Shown here: positions 43,359-54,874 of the stretch, in pieces
How positions within the stretch are numbered: position 1 is the stretch's first letter
Layout of the letters: the number at the start of each line of letters is the position of its first letter
Assembly: GCF_051622035.1 (NCBI RefSeq)
Contig: NC_135356.1
Location: 5,730,579-5,794,578, forward strand
DNA: 64,000 nucleotides
Reading direction: 5' to 3'
Source of the DNA: Arctopsyche grandis
Taxonomy: Eukaryota; Arthropoda; Insecta; Trichoptera; Hydropsychidae
Position numbers and translations under genes: made by a program
Notes under the pieces: model-generated
Databases searched by the model: none
What the model saw: only the letters and a program-made list of their open reading frames with translations
Told to the model about the DNA's origin: nothing

Positions 43359-43758
43359 TCGGGTTTGGTGCATCCGCTCTAAAATCGCCAGATTAACAGA
43401 ACGGCAGCTTTAAACGTAATTCTCATTTTCTCGAATGATAGATTGCACATCAGATGACGAGTAATCTTTCGATATGCAGAGATGTAATTATTAAAATTGA
43501 GTTGGATCTTTCTGGCGAGTTTAATAAGGCAAGATTCGAAACTTATCGAATCTTGCCTTATTACACTCGCCTGAAAGATCCAACTCAATTTTAATCATTA
43601 CCATTTTAATAATTGCATCTGTGCACATCGAAAGGTTACCATTCATCTGATGTGCAATCTATCATTCGAGAAGACGAGAAATGCATTTAAAGCAGCCGTT
43701 CGTTAAGCTGTCGTTCAATTTGTCTGGCGATTTTAGAGCGGATGCACCGCATCCATCC
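43359..43758. mobile_element. 400-bp fold-back element, nested
   Basis: Arms mirror around 43544. Left GTGCATCCGCTCTAAAATCG, CCAGA... corresponds to right ...CGATTTTAGAGCGGATGCAC. Near the centre, AAGGCAAGATTCGA faces TCGAATCTTGCCTT. It interrupts CTATG|CCCAGTGAACAC of the surrounding element, and ATG on both sides may be a trace of target duplication. It would form a nearly full-length hairpin. Confidence 0.75.
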
Positions 43759-44828
43759 ATGCCCAGTGAACACAAATCTTATTAATCCACAAGAATAGTC
43801 GAAATACGATTTTTCTAAGTGGAATTTTATTTAATTCTCATATAAAGACAATTTAAGATTCGTATAAATACGAGTAAATACTAGTACGAGATTTAATATA
43901 CAGCACACTTCCAATTAACCCTTTTAAACAAAAATAAAAAATAGTGTGGCCAGAACACTATCCCTATAAACATGTTTCAATGGAAAATACTCAATATAAA
44001 ATATATATAAAATAAGTAAAAATACGTACTTTTGACTTTTTGATTTGAGCTGGACGACTATTTAGAGATATTTGAAAGCTTATGCCCAGTAAACATGAAT
44101 CTGGTAATAAAAAAAGTTGATTGATTGTTATTGATTCAATTCAGATTCGTGTAAATACGAGTAAATTACTAGTACGAGCTTTTAGCTCGCAATTTTACCG
44201 ATTTAAAATCAGCACACTTCCAATTAACTCTTTTAAACGAAAACAAAAAATAGCGTGGCCAGAAAACTACATATGCCAATAAACATGTTTCAATAGAAAA
44301 TACCCAATATAAAATAGTATTAACAGTGGGAAAAAATCCAAGTGAAAATACGTACTTTTGATTTAAACTGGACCACTACTTAGAGAGATTTGAAAGCTGA
44401 AATGTACTACAAATAAAAGATAAAATACCCGACTATAGATTTCAATATTCAATTTGAACAGAAAATTGACAGATTTTGAGACATCAACCGAACAACACCA
44501 AGATATAGAAAAATCGCGCGATTTAAAAAACACATATATCTCCGAATCTCGAGCCAATCAACATTTTTTATTACCAGATTCGTGTTCACTGGGCATAGAT
44601 CTATAAGAAAAGTCATATATCATATTCTTATACTTATGTAGTTCGATAGCAAAAACCAATCTGTAGTTAATTAGTATGAGGAAATTGCAGCTTTTGCAAT
44701 GTAACGTAATTTTCCGCTAGGAAATTCGTCGATGTGCCATTCCAAAGCTGTAATTTGAATTTCTCTTTAAAATATAACCAAACCAACATAAATACATATG
44801 TATGTACGTGCTCTTACTAAGCGCCAAT

Positions 44829-45090
44829 AATACTGTTCGACTCTAAAAATGGTTGAGAGACGAAATATGATTTTTCAACAGGAAATTGACAGATTTTGAG
44901 ACATCGACCGAACAACACCAAGATATAGAAAAATCGGGCGATTTAAAAAACAAATATATCTCCGAATCTTGAACCAATCAACATTTTTTATTGCCAGATT
45001 CGTATTCACTGGGCATAAATCTATAAGAAAAGTCATATCTCGTCTCTGAACCAAAAAAAAAAGTCGTCATTTGTCGAACAGTGTTATTAA
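44829..45090. mobile_element. MITE (about 260 bp) of the same family
   Basis: Starts ACTGTTCGACTCTAAAAATG, then GAGACGAAATATGATTTTT. Ends with the inverse, AAAAGTCATATCTCGTCTC and GTCGAACAGTGTT. It shares the interior (GACATCGACCGAACAACACC) with 44460-44580. Confidence 0.7.
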
Positions 45091-45108
45091 CACTATGAGT
45101 GAACTAAA

Positions 45109-45117
<9 letters not shown>

Positions 45118-45170
<53 letters not shown>
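45118..45170. repeat. (TA)n microsatellite
   Basis: About 53 bp of pure TA preceded by an A run. Confidence 0.95.
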
Positions 45171-45172
<2 letters not shown>

Positions 45173-45173
<1 letters not shown>

Positions 45174-45490
45174 TAATGAGAAAATATAATGCAAATTTTA
45201 TAAGGTGTTATAGAAAAAGTTATAGGCGCTTAAACAATTAAAATCTGACAACACGAGAGGGTGGCGAAGGGTGGAGAAGGAAAATATATAAGTATACTTA
45301 CCATAAGACGTCAAGGTGGTCAATATTGTTGTATTTTTAAACGTGTCTATTACGATTATTTTTCACCATCCTATTGGCGGAATTGATTTTAATATCTATT
45401 GTTAACCAAACCGCGCAAAATGGCAAAGGATATAATTTACATATGTTGTCAGACCAATGAGCTTAGTGAAATATAGAAGAGTCTTGTAAA
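45173..45490 (-). repeat. Repeat family D, minus copy
   Basis: On + AGTTATAGGCGCTTAAACAA, ACGTGTCTATTACGATTATT and CCAAACCGCGCAAAATGGCA. It is the reverse complement of 32270-32584 and shares the last block with 6180-6345. Confidence 0.6.
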
Positions 45491-45574
45491 AACAATAGCA
45501 TTATGCAATAATAGCAGATAAAGTAAAAATATTAAGTAGAGAATGTCTGTCTCCTATAGTCAGCACTACTATAT

Positions 45575-46062
45575 AAGAACCAGCCGCAAATACAAAACAT
45601 CCCTGCGATGCCCAAATGGAAGAGATAAGTTCAAAATTCCGCTCATACATCACATTCAATTATTATGAAAATAATGATGAGCAGAGGCTACAAGACAAAT
45701 GGGTTAAAATAATCTCCGATAACCTACGCTCACTGAGGTAGAAAATATCACATTCAGAAGTGAACGATTTCATTGAGAAGTCGGATAGCTCTTGGAATAG
45801 GAGCCATTCGATAAAGAACTGTGCGAGCAGGAGGTAAAGTCATCAAATGATGTCTACCACGCACATAATTATTAGGGGCATAAAGTCCCAACTGTCAGGA
45901 ACGACGGGCATGACGTATTACCACGTAGAAGCTGGAGAGCAAAACGAATTAATGAGAAGTTTCTCCGAAGTTCAAGTGAATTATACCCAAACATGCCCAA
46001 AAGGAAAGGAGTAGGGTAGAGATATGGATAATACCCATACTCTTTCCTATGGAAACGAAGAT
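45575..46062 (-). pseudogene. LINE-B fragment (RT C-terminus), minus strand
   Basis: Reverse complement of the part of LINE-B seen at about 4160-4665. The minus frame at 46069-45872 reads HRKEYGYYPYLYPTPFLLG, then MFGYNSLELRRNFSLIRFAL and LLRGNTSCPSF, then stops. The rest of the 3' region follows with stops to about 45575, where AACCAGCCGCAAATACAAA corresponds to 4640-4660. The terminal hairpin is not included. At its 5' end (46062) it joins the antisense side of the mlf fragment directly. A deletion near 46040 removes part of the FLRFLYRKE motif (CTATGGAAACG against CTATATAGGAAACG). It is clearly not functional. Confidence 0.8.
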
Positions 46063-46476
46063 ACATCAAATGATGATAGTTGTGTTAAAGAAACCCGACG
46101 AACAGTTGAAGATTCTCGTACTGGCACGAAGAAGATGACTCTCGGTCACCACATCGACGATAGAGCACACGTAATTGAACGTGAACAGAACGTGCAGTCG
46201 GGTGATTTAAAAGAACGGAAGGAGTTCATCAATATTGACAAAGAAGAAGCTGATGACTTCAATCATGAATTTAAGCAACGTAGTCATCGTGCAGCTGCAG
46301 CTCAGGCTCGTGGTCGTTTGATGCCAGCTCGTCAAACACCGCTTCTGGCTTTGCCAGCAACACCGCCTACCACATCAAACAGTGCTGGTGTTCGTCACAC
46401 GTATGGCTCAGTTCATCCACAAAAGTCCAAACAGAGAGGTCACAAGAGCCACCACAACAACGCCAACGATTATTGA
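46063..46476 (+). pseudogene. Myeloid leukemia factor (MLF) C-terminal fragment
   Basis: The open frame encodes the conserved core and tail of MLF family proteins: VKETRRTVEDSRTGTKKM, then GHHIDDRAHVIEREQN, then KERKEFINIDKEEADDFNHE, followed by an Ala/Arg-rich tail with MPARQTP and a His/Asn-rich end, stop at 46474-46476. MLF proteins are nuclear/cytoplasmic adaptors linked to transcription and chaperone complexes (known for the family). The N-terminal half is absent. The frame upstream of about 46081 comes from LINE-B sequence. There is no intron in the remaining part and no visible polypyrimidine tract before the homology. It lies antisense between LINE-B (left) and LINE-A (right). It may be a retrocopy captured by LINE machinery, or the real last exon of mlf crowded by insertions; I favour the retrocopy. 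Confidence 0.7.
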
Positions 46477-46511
46477 GCACATCCTGCCTTTTTGCTCCCA
46501 TAAAACGAGTG

Positions 46512-46660
46512 CCGATGCCCAAAAACAATTTAGGTTAATGAAAAAAAATAATACTTGATGTGACTCTTATTATAGTTAAAGTCACCTTTTCCTTTGAACT
46601 ATTTCGAATTTATATTATTTCAAAGTGTGAAATTGATGTAATATTATGGTATGTATCTTA
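46512..46660 (-). repeat. Segment shared with 36961-37108
   Basis: On + CCGATGCCCAAAAACAATTT through GGTATGTATCTTACAATTT. It is nearly identical to the reverse complement of 36961-37108, and the LINE-A junction falls at the same place in both loci. It lies between the mlf stop codon (36 bp away) and the LINE-A tail. Confidence 0.8.
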
Positions 46661-47506
46661 CAATTTAATTTAATTTGGTTAGTAATCAGAGTATTATATT
46701 ATTATAATGTTAATCTACAGCATAATAGGAAAAAGAGCTCAAAAACTTATTTACAATCCTTATAAATGTTCATAATACATCTAATACATAATATTAATTA
46801 CAGACTCTCTAAAGTCGATGACCTAAAGCAGATTGTGTTTAGGTAATCTGTGTTTATACCTGAAGGGTATAGACATTTTGTTGTAATCACCGAGACTCTT
46901 CACAAGTGTGTTAGTATGGTTATTAGTGATTCTGTCATAGAATCTACTGGTTAGTTTGTTAGTAATGTCTGTAACAAACGGAATATTAAAGCTTGGAAAG
47001 GTTAGTATTCGAGGCGTTATTCCATACAGGTGAAGCATAGGTTAATAATGGTAATATGAGCGCGCGATATAATTTTGTTTCATTTCGAGTTGATAAAGAA
47101 CTATGGCGATTAAATATTGGATATATTGAGGATATACCCCGCATCGCCTTGCATTTCGCTGCCTCAATGTGAGGTGCCCATCTCATTCTTTTATCGAACG
47201 TTACTCCTAAATATTTTATTACTGACTGCCATTTCAGACTTTCTCCAGAGGGAATTTTCAGATCTGAACTTGGCTTATGCTTTCTAACACTAAAGAATAT
47301 GGCGTCTGTTTTGGTTTGATTAATTTTAATTTTCCACTTAGTGAAGTGTTCAGTCATTGTTTTAATTGCAAATTCAAGAATTTTAAGAATAGTGTCTGGT
47401 TTTTTGCTACTTGTGAAGCAAGCTGTATCATCAGCATATAGGGCTATGTGACAGTTTTTTGGAATAGGTATGTCATTTATATATATGGAGAACAAGAGTA
47501 TGGTAT
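46661..47506 (-). pseudogene. LINE-A (jockey-like) reverse transcriptase fragment and 3' UTR
   Basis: 5'-truncated jockey-type RT. The minus frame from 47495 starts with FSIYINDIPIPKNCHIALYA and contains the catalytic YADD (ALYADDTACF). It continues with WKIKINQTKTDAIFF, IKYLGVTFDKRMRWAPHIEA and RALILPLLTYASPVWN. Relative to 58262-59027, about 80 bp are missing near 46989, which creates a stop after NLSKL. The frame then resumes (VTDITNKLTSRFYDRITNNH) and ends in HRLPKHNLL. The 3' UTR follows to 46661, where it joins the 149-bp shared segment instead of the usual LINE-A end. It is the most complete LINE-A copy in the window. Confidence 0.9.
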
Positions 47507-48775
47507 TTAACTTTTATTGTATCAACTCTTGACTTTGACTCAGTTTGAAAATCTCTGCTTTCTATAAACTTTGCACAGTACAATGTTTTTAAATATGTTT
47601 ACTTATTAAATTAAGATAAATTAAAATTGATGTTGGAGAAAAAGAATTATATTGCAGTAGGGTTAATTAAAATTTCATCTCAGTTTTTCAATGATTGATT
47701 ATTTTCTCTGCAAAACCCGTTTTGATTCTAAGGGTTCCGAAAGATTTTCAGTATCAAAATTGTAGTCGTTATAGTTTCAAAATGTTTTATAATATAAAAT
47801 TGTCAATCCTTCCTTAACGGAATGAACTGATTTTAGAGTAAATTTAATAAAAATAAAAATAATTATGCCTCTGCCTTAGGTTTTTATTGGAATTTAAGAT
47901 ATTGAAATTATCTGTAGTTGTGTATGTCTTGGTACATTATTTTTCTTGATTATTTTAATCGTTAAAGAATTACAAGCATTCATATAGATTAAAATATGTA
48001 TTGAAAACACTGACAAACACCTCTGTAATAAAATACAATATAAAAAGATAAAATTCAATAAAAACATCTGTTTTCACTGTCATAGTTGTACCTCGCACAT
48101 AATTATTAGGGATATAATCTTTCTTACACTCTATTATATATTTTTTAAATCATATTCTTTAAATATTTTTAGCTGGAGTTTCGAAGTTGTTTATGTTTTT
48201 CTCTATAACTTTTCAGCGTATTGAATCAAAGTTTCATATCTTTAAATTTCAACTTAAGATATGAAACATGTAGCAAGTAACATAATAAATTAAATGAAGA
48301 TCTGTCAAAAGTTGCAGTTTTCTCTTGTTTGCTTTTTCGCCTACTACTATTTTCATTCTGTTATAACTGTTTTATATTTTAGGTGAAATGTTGACTTTTT
48401 TATGATCACAATTCAATATGACCTGTTTCTCGAACCAGTCTGGTGGATGTTAATATTGTAACAGCTCGGTGAATGTTAATATTGTTTGCATGCTCAAATG
48501 TTGCACAATGAGATGAAAATTATGGTTTGGTGATTATTCCGCACAAAGCAAACTCGCAGACGTTACTATAATCTCGTTCACGGAACATCTGACACCCAAA
48601 AATTCCATCCGTTGAGAGTCACATACGCGAACTAACATACTAACGAGAACTCGAGTGCCAGATAATCCGTATAAGCGATTTTCGTGACAACGATTGTCGT
48701 GTGTATTATTTAGTGTCTCACCAAATACCTTCTTTTTCATATTTGTTAAAAAAAAATTTAGTATATCAATTGTTA
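47507..48775. other. No gene recognised
   Basis: AT-rich. The only frame above 80 codons (48534-48803, minus) has no recognisable domain. No repeat match was noticed. Confidence 0.4.
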
Positions 48776-48915
48776 ATAGCTTTATGAGCTTTTTTTCTAT
48801 CATACTATATCATTTATTTCTAGACCAAATTCAGTATCAGTATCTGATCTAGTGATCAGATATTGATCACTAGATCAGTATCATAACAATAAAAAGCTTT
48901 TAAATATAATCAGTT
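48776..48915 (+). repeat. Diverged LINE-A-like 3' end with palindrome
   Basis: TATGAGCTTTTTTTCTATCA, then GATCAGTATCATAACAATAA and AAAGCTTTTAAATATAA resemble the LINE-A UTR. In the middle a perfect 15-bp inverted repeat replaces the usual GATCAGTAGATCAG block: CTGATCTAGTGATCA (48844-48858) and TGATCACTAGATCAG (48864-48878), with a 5-nt loop. Confidence 0.5.
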
Positions 48916-49839
48916 GAGGATTATTAATCGATATGATGAATGACATGTTATTGAAAAATAAATTCTGAAACCTAAAGAGCTCATAATTTACTCACATATA
49001 CAAACGATTTTTACATCATGCATGGTCCGGAAAAAGTCATTTTATTGTAATAATCATTTTTTGCCTTCAAATTATAAAAATATCGAATATTCCAAATAGA
49101 TTTTTTTATTTTACATATACATATGTATATAACGTTGTATGTATTTCAAGTTGCTATCATGCCATCCATATTTCCGTATTGAAAAGTTTTCACCACTGAT
49201 TTAGATTACAAAAACCGAAAAATGTCATTTAAACAAACAATAATTTAATCTATTTGTGTTGTTTATTTTTAGGATGGTGGTCTAAGATTTCATCTGAAAA
49301 CAAAACTACAACAGATACAGTCTGAAGATCCAAGCTCTAAGCCTCACTTTTAGAAAGGTAAGCGATTGTAATATGTCAGATTATATAATAAATATATGTA
49401 TATGTACATATAAATCTGAATTTATACCGATTTGAGAGTGCGTATACGTATGTATACTATATAAAAGGAAAATTATTCCAAAGTGGTCTCCGCTGTATTA
49501 TTATTACTCACACTTAAAGAGGAGAAGGAAGTGAGGTTACAAAAAGATGTAAAAACGGATAAGAAACCTATTCAAAAGTTTCACTGCTTTGCAATTAAAA
49601 AGTGTACGCAGATTAATTTTATCATCTATCGTATTTCTCTCCCCCCTCTTACACTCCCTTATCATCCTACCCCTCCATCGTAAATTTATTACTCTACTAA
49701 AATAACACAAGATTCAATTACAAAAAAAAGTACGTATCGCTTCTTCAATTTCATGACGTTCATAATTATAAAGTCCACTGTCGCTTTTCTAGTAATATTA
49801 TATTACGTATACATATGTACTAACGAAAAGTCCCACATT
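48916..49839. other. No gene recognised
   Basis: AT-rich. A polypyrimidine tract lies at 49635-49680. No supported feature. Confidence 0.4.
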
Positions 49840-50060
49840 AATTCAAGTTGACTTTCCTTTTTTTGAAATATTTACATTAGTAAATTTTTAATATAAAATA
49901 CGTAAGTTGTTAGTATTATTAATTTATTTGTGGAATACGTATATGTTTTATATTAATGGAAATTTATATTTTTTAGCCGGTGAAATTATTTGTCAACGTC
50001 ATGTTATGTACAGAAAAACTTAGTGTAAGCCTTGCATTGAATTATATTATATAGTTAAAT
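49840..50060 (-). repeat. Repeat family E, minus copy
   Basis: On + TTTAATATAAAATACGTAAG, TTAATGGAAATTTATATTTT and ATGTACAGAAAAACTTAGTG are reverse complements of family E blocks at 27060-27200. Confidence 0.6.
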
Positions 50061-50244
50061 AAGAAATAATTTCAAAAATCAGCTGATAACTAAAAATAAA
50101 ACTATCACTGTTTGATCTGTGTACATATATGAAGCCTGTATTGGTTAGAAAGTTTATTTTGGAGGAATAAACAACTGAAATTTGAGGTTATGGGTTAAAC
50201 GTCAATGGGGCCTAGCTTTGTTTGTTGGTGGAAAACTTATTGTA

Positions 50245-50800
50245 AATGATATCAACAATTAGATACAACATAACTTCTTATTGAATACTTATCTCGCAGA
50301 TAACGCTCAGTGAAGAGATGTAGTTGTAGCAGTGAAATGTCAGATCTGACACATTTGGCCGATATATAGCGGATATATGCCATTAAACGAAGCTATACGC
50401 CAAATTTGAAATTTATATATGCATATGAGAATTAAAACTATAAATATTTATGTATTACAGATAACGAGAACCTATAAAGTAAATTTTATAAAATATAGAG
50501 TGAAAAAAGAAGAAGTTATAGGCGTTTAAACAATTGAAATCTGACATGGCAAAAAGTGAGAAAAGTCTAAACAAACGGTGGATTAACGTCAATGACTATC
50601 TCTCCGGGCAGATTTCAAACGCGTCTTTCACGATATTTTTGCACCATCGTAGTGGCGGAGGATCCATTTACTTATATTGATGACCAAAATGAGCAATATG
50701 GCAAAATATGAAAACGATCAGATATGAGGCAAACTTTTTCCTGAATTGTAATCGTAAGTGAAACGTAAAGGTTTGTAAAAAATGAAGAAATAATTTTACG
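50245..50800 (-). repeat. Repeat family D, minus copy
   Basis: On + TTAGATACAACATAACTTCT, ATAACGAGAACCTATAAAGT, TTGATGACCAAAATGAGCAA and GAAAACGATCAGATATGAGG: the reverse complement of 16100-16735, ending in TAATCGTAAGTGAAACGTAA. Confidence 0.65.
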
Positions 50801-53069
50801 TCTCATTACGTATTATTGAATTAATCATACACGGACTGTTATCAAAATGCTTTCACTCGCATTTTTACACATTTCTCTTGCATAAAACTGTACAAGATGT
50901 ATCTCCCAAATATGAGGTATGGTATATTTTAATATCGGGTATTTCTAATCTGCCGTTGTATACAACATGAACCATAACATGAAATTCTAAAGATCTAAAA
51001 GGTTGATAAAAATGATTAAAGGGATACTCCGATATTGAGCACGCCTGTGCAATTTATTTCAATATATGTACATACTATTTCGAGATAAAAAATAAAACAA
51101 ATTATTATATAATTACATGTATTAAAAAAAAAATTAAATATTTTGCAACAGGATGATATTCACCTGTTGCGAAACATCTACGATACAAAAAAAAAGTTTA
51201 ATTCTATTTTTCACTCCTTTCAAAGTATCAACTTTTGACGTAAATTTCGTTAACATCCTCTTTTTAATTTTGACTGATACAACCCTCTGTCTCTCGTTCC
51301 CTTTGATCGGTAACCAGACCGGATAAATTTACATTTTTTGTTTTGCTAAAGGTATTTTTATCGCGATTGCGCATAATGTTATTTACCCTCAAAGATATGC
51401 ATGTGTTATCGAAAAAAAACGTTTTTGTCGTTTTTCTTGTTATTTTTTTTGTTTTGTTTAGTATTTCCCCCCCTGCCCCCCCCCCCTCTCACATTTGCCA
51501 TATACCTCACATAATACAAACATATGTACGTTATTATTATTATTTGGCAGAGGCAAAAAAAAACACAAAAAACAAAAGCTTCAACGAAAATATAAAAAAA
51601 GACCTACATATGTATGTAGTGTGTGTGTGTGTGTGTGTATTTGTATTTTTTATTTTCGTTGCGAAGAGTCACGTTGCAAAGGCGGCACGTGCCGCTTTAC
51701 TGCGACAAAACATGAGGCGAACCCAACAAATTCATACAAGTGACTTTATGGCGAAACAATTCCGATCATATTACTTTATGGTGTGCGTAGAGTCGGCACG
51801 CGCCGACCTTGGAACACAGTGGCGCGCGCGAAATAATATCAAACCGAATAAATATCCCATTTCGAATACTTGTAGTGTACGTACCCAATCGACTATTCAA
51901 GATCTGTTGAATTAAAACGATGAATGTTTACTAATTAATTTCAACATCCGATTAAACAACACAGATACGATTAATACCATTATACATAAATCCTCCCGCC
52001 AATATTTCATTACAATATCCTTTTGCTATGTATCTTTCAAAACCATTCCATATAAAAACAATATCGAAAAATCGCGATAAAAGTGATATATGTATTAAAA
52101 AGCTCAATAAAACAGCTTTCGTTCTCCACTGAAAAAAAAAGTAATTTACGAGGTTGTACATTAATAGATGACTAGTATGTACATATGTATGTGTTGCGAT
52201 ATCAATCATTAGAAAACTGCTATATCGATTGAGTTATCAATTCAATTTGTAATATCTGATCTTCGTTATTTAGAATTGTAAATATGTAGAATAAAATAAA
52301 CGTAGTTTCCATTGACAAAAATTGGTGTATTATTTCGCATTCAATATTTTGTAAATATTTCCTATATCACTAATCGTGTTCATTATAATATAGCGTGCGT
52401 GTTAAATAGAGTACATCTAGCAAGTTGTATTAAAAATTTATAAGATGAATCGAAATAGCTAGTATATAATTACGTTGATAAAACGATGTATATAGTCGTT
52501 TAGTTACTTAATTCCAGGGATTTTTTTCCTGAGAACGCCTTTTTTCACGGTATTTTTAATGTTTGAAAAGAAATTAGACGAAACAATATTCGTGCGTACA
52601 TAATTAAAATCCACATTTATAAAATAAATCTAACTATTACCCCAATAAGAGCTTCGTTGAATCTAAAAACAGTTTCGGCACTTTTGTTTTTCAAACTCAT
52701 CAGGCCACCTTTGACACTTTTTGATTCTTTAAAGTACGTCCATCTATGATTACTAAGAGTAAGAGATTCACAGATACAACACTAAGAAAAAGTATTAGTA
52801 GAATAAAAATATATATGAAAAATAATGAGAGCCTATAATAATGCAAGTAAAAACCTTGTAAAAAATAGAGACGATTTACGAGATGAAAATTAGGCAAATT
52901 TGTGGAAATTTAATTCAAATATTGTATACAATGTTTTTACAATTCTATTTTACATTAGGCTTCAGTTGTATGTTATATTTCTATTTGTTTATTTAACTTT
53001 AGATTTGACGTATCTAAAATTTTAAAAAAAATTAAGTAAAAATATATGACAAATTTTGTGTCATAGGTA
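50801..53069. other. No gene recognised
   Basis: Contains the longest uninterrupted simple frame of the region (51343-51915, 190 codons, +). Its product is low-complexity where it crosses a C run (51470-51490) and a (GT)n run (51619-51638), has no domain, and is probably spurious. The rest is AT-rich. Confidence 0.4.
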
Positions 53070-53833
53070 CGCTGACCATACGTGCTTTATTTAAGAGGAC
53101 AGTCCTTTATTGCATTGCTCTATTCTTTAGATTTATTTATATCCTAAAATTTCCTTCTTGTCCTTTATTTTGTAATATCGACTATCGCTAAAATTATTAA
53201 CGCCGAAATATTTAAAGATGCAATTCATAAATTTTATCAAACCTGTTTTTGATTAAACTGTGCAACGAATAAAATTACCAGAGCTGAGACTAATCAACCT
53301 TTACTAAATTTGACCCACTGAATTCGAATATGACAATGATTTTTGTTGTTTATGAGATATGAGCGTTTAAAGAGTGAGCAATTCATAGACTTTTTTCGGC
53401 TTTTACAGTATTTAACTCAAATTCTAGAATTGCTATGTCAAAAGTGAATATTGAAATCAATGATGAGATGTTTCTACTATTGATGGTGATTTTTTTATTG
53501 CTTTAAAAAACTTATCTAGTGAATTATTATATAGTGAATTTAAAAGTCAAAAATATACTTTTTTTTCAATTTTTTCCCGTGATTAAATGAGTTTATTCCG
53601 CTAATTTTCACTACATTTATAAGGATTGATTTTCTATCTCAATATTTTTACTTTATTTGTATCTAAACGTACTAAGTTGAGCTGTATATGTATTTGAAAT
53701 TTAAATAATGTATAATAAATATGATTGTTTAAAATTATAAATTTGGTATATTAATATTTATTTTATAATAAATATAACTAACTTGTGATTGTGATTGTAT
53801 GTCCTTTATTTTCTCCAAAAGAATATGGTCACT
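53070..53833. mobile_element. Possible inverted-repeat element carrying family G
   Basis: The left end CGCTGACCATACGTGCTTTA and AGTCCTTTATT resemble the reverse complement of the right end (CAGTGACCATATTCTTTTGG and AATAAAGGACAT). Between them lies a family G copy. The terminal match is short and imperfect, and target duplication is unclear. Confidence 0.35.
53265..53530 (+). repeat. Dispersed repeat family G
   Basis: GAGACTAATCAACCTTTACT, TTGACCCACTGAATTCGAAT and TATGTCAAAAGTGAATATTG match 18690-18960 in the same orientation. Confidence 0.6.
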
Positions 53834-54599
53834 GCAGCCATAGGAAAAGCTGCCGTAAATTTAATTTAAATGCAAGAAGTGCGTTCTTTAGCAAGAAGTG
53901 CGTTCCTTAGCAAAAAGTGTGTTCAGTATGAATAGCTCATTATGTATATTTTAGCTGTTGTGTTGAATATCCAAAATTCTCGAATATGAGTTATATATAG
54001 AATTTCTATTGAAATCTTAAATTATGTATTATATATTATATATGATGTATTTCTATTGAAATACTGATTTGAGGATAAACAATGCTTACGCTTACGTTAT
54101 TCATACGTACACAGCTTTAATTTCGTTTGGAGATAAACAGTCCTGAAATGTTATAATAAAAAAGTGGCCCCAATATATATTTTGAGAGGATGTAATAAAA
54201 TAAACGAACACTTTGATAATTATTTTTTAATTCCCTTAAAAATTTGTAAAATAAACATTAATACATACAAATGTACGTATAGGAACATTAACCTCTGGGG
54301 TACAAACATATTCATATAAAGAGGAAAGTTTGTTGGTGTACTTATTTGTCTATAAATTTTTAATTGTTCACTGCAGAGGTAAAATCCAGTTAACGAAACG
54401 CTGCAAAGTTTTGCGTACATATTTTTGAACAAACCGGGATAATTCGGGTATATGTACATATGTACATACATACGTAAATCATATTATATCGCGTAATGAA
54501 ATGTTAATTCAAAGACCGAGCATTTCTCGATAATAGTTGCTGGGAGCATGAAAAAATTACGATTGGAACAAAAGACAACGTTTTTTGTTTGACTTTCCA
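53834..54599. other. No gene recognised
   Basis: AT-rich. A short direct repeat of AGCAAGAAGTGCGTTC occurs near 53875-53925. Confidence 0.4.
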
Positions 54600-54840
54600 T
54601 TTTTTTACTTTCTTTAATAATATTACTGTAAGTTTTGCTGTTCAAAGCATGATGTTGACATGTACTTTTATCTTCAAAAAAGTATAAATTTCCATTAATA
54701 TTAAATATATACGTATTCCATAAATAAATTAATAATATCAACAACTTTTATTAATGTACCTTTTATTAATGTAATTTGCATTGGCCAAAATGCATTGCAA
54801 AACTAAAACGAAATATAGTTGGCCATCGCTGATCGACTAT
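54600..54840 (+). repeat. Repeat family E
   Basis: AATATTACTGTAAGTTTTGC, AAATTTCCATTAATATTAAA, then AACGAAATATAGTTGGCCAT match 27055-27320. Confidence 0.6.
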
Positions 54841-54874
54841 ATGTACTATATTTTATTTTATTTTTACATAAATA

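Larger units (their letters stand above)
43297..45090. mobile_element. Composite of nested inverted-repeat (MITE-like) elements
   Basis: Outer ends are inverted: CACTGTTCGACACGAAAAATG at the left (first 20 bases ACTGTTCGACACGAAAAATG) and, on the opposite strand at the right, ACACTGTTCGACAAATGACG. Subterminal AAAAGTCATAT(A/C)... next to AGATCTATG is also inverted. The inside holds a nested fold-back (43359-43758), a roughly 320-bp direct duplication (GCCCAGTGAACAC at 43761 and GCCCAGTAAACATG at 44084), and at the right a shorter complete unit (44829-45090). No transposase was found. Target duplication was not resolved. Confidence 0.65.

Noticed and set aside
51343-51915. 190-codon open frame on +
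   Set aside because: The longest simple frame of its region, but it crosses a C run and a (GT)n run, has low-complexity valine/cysteine and proline stretches, no domain, and no coding signal around it.
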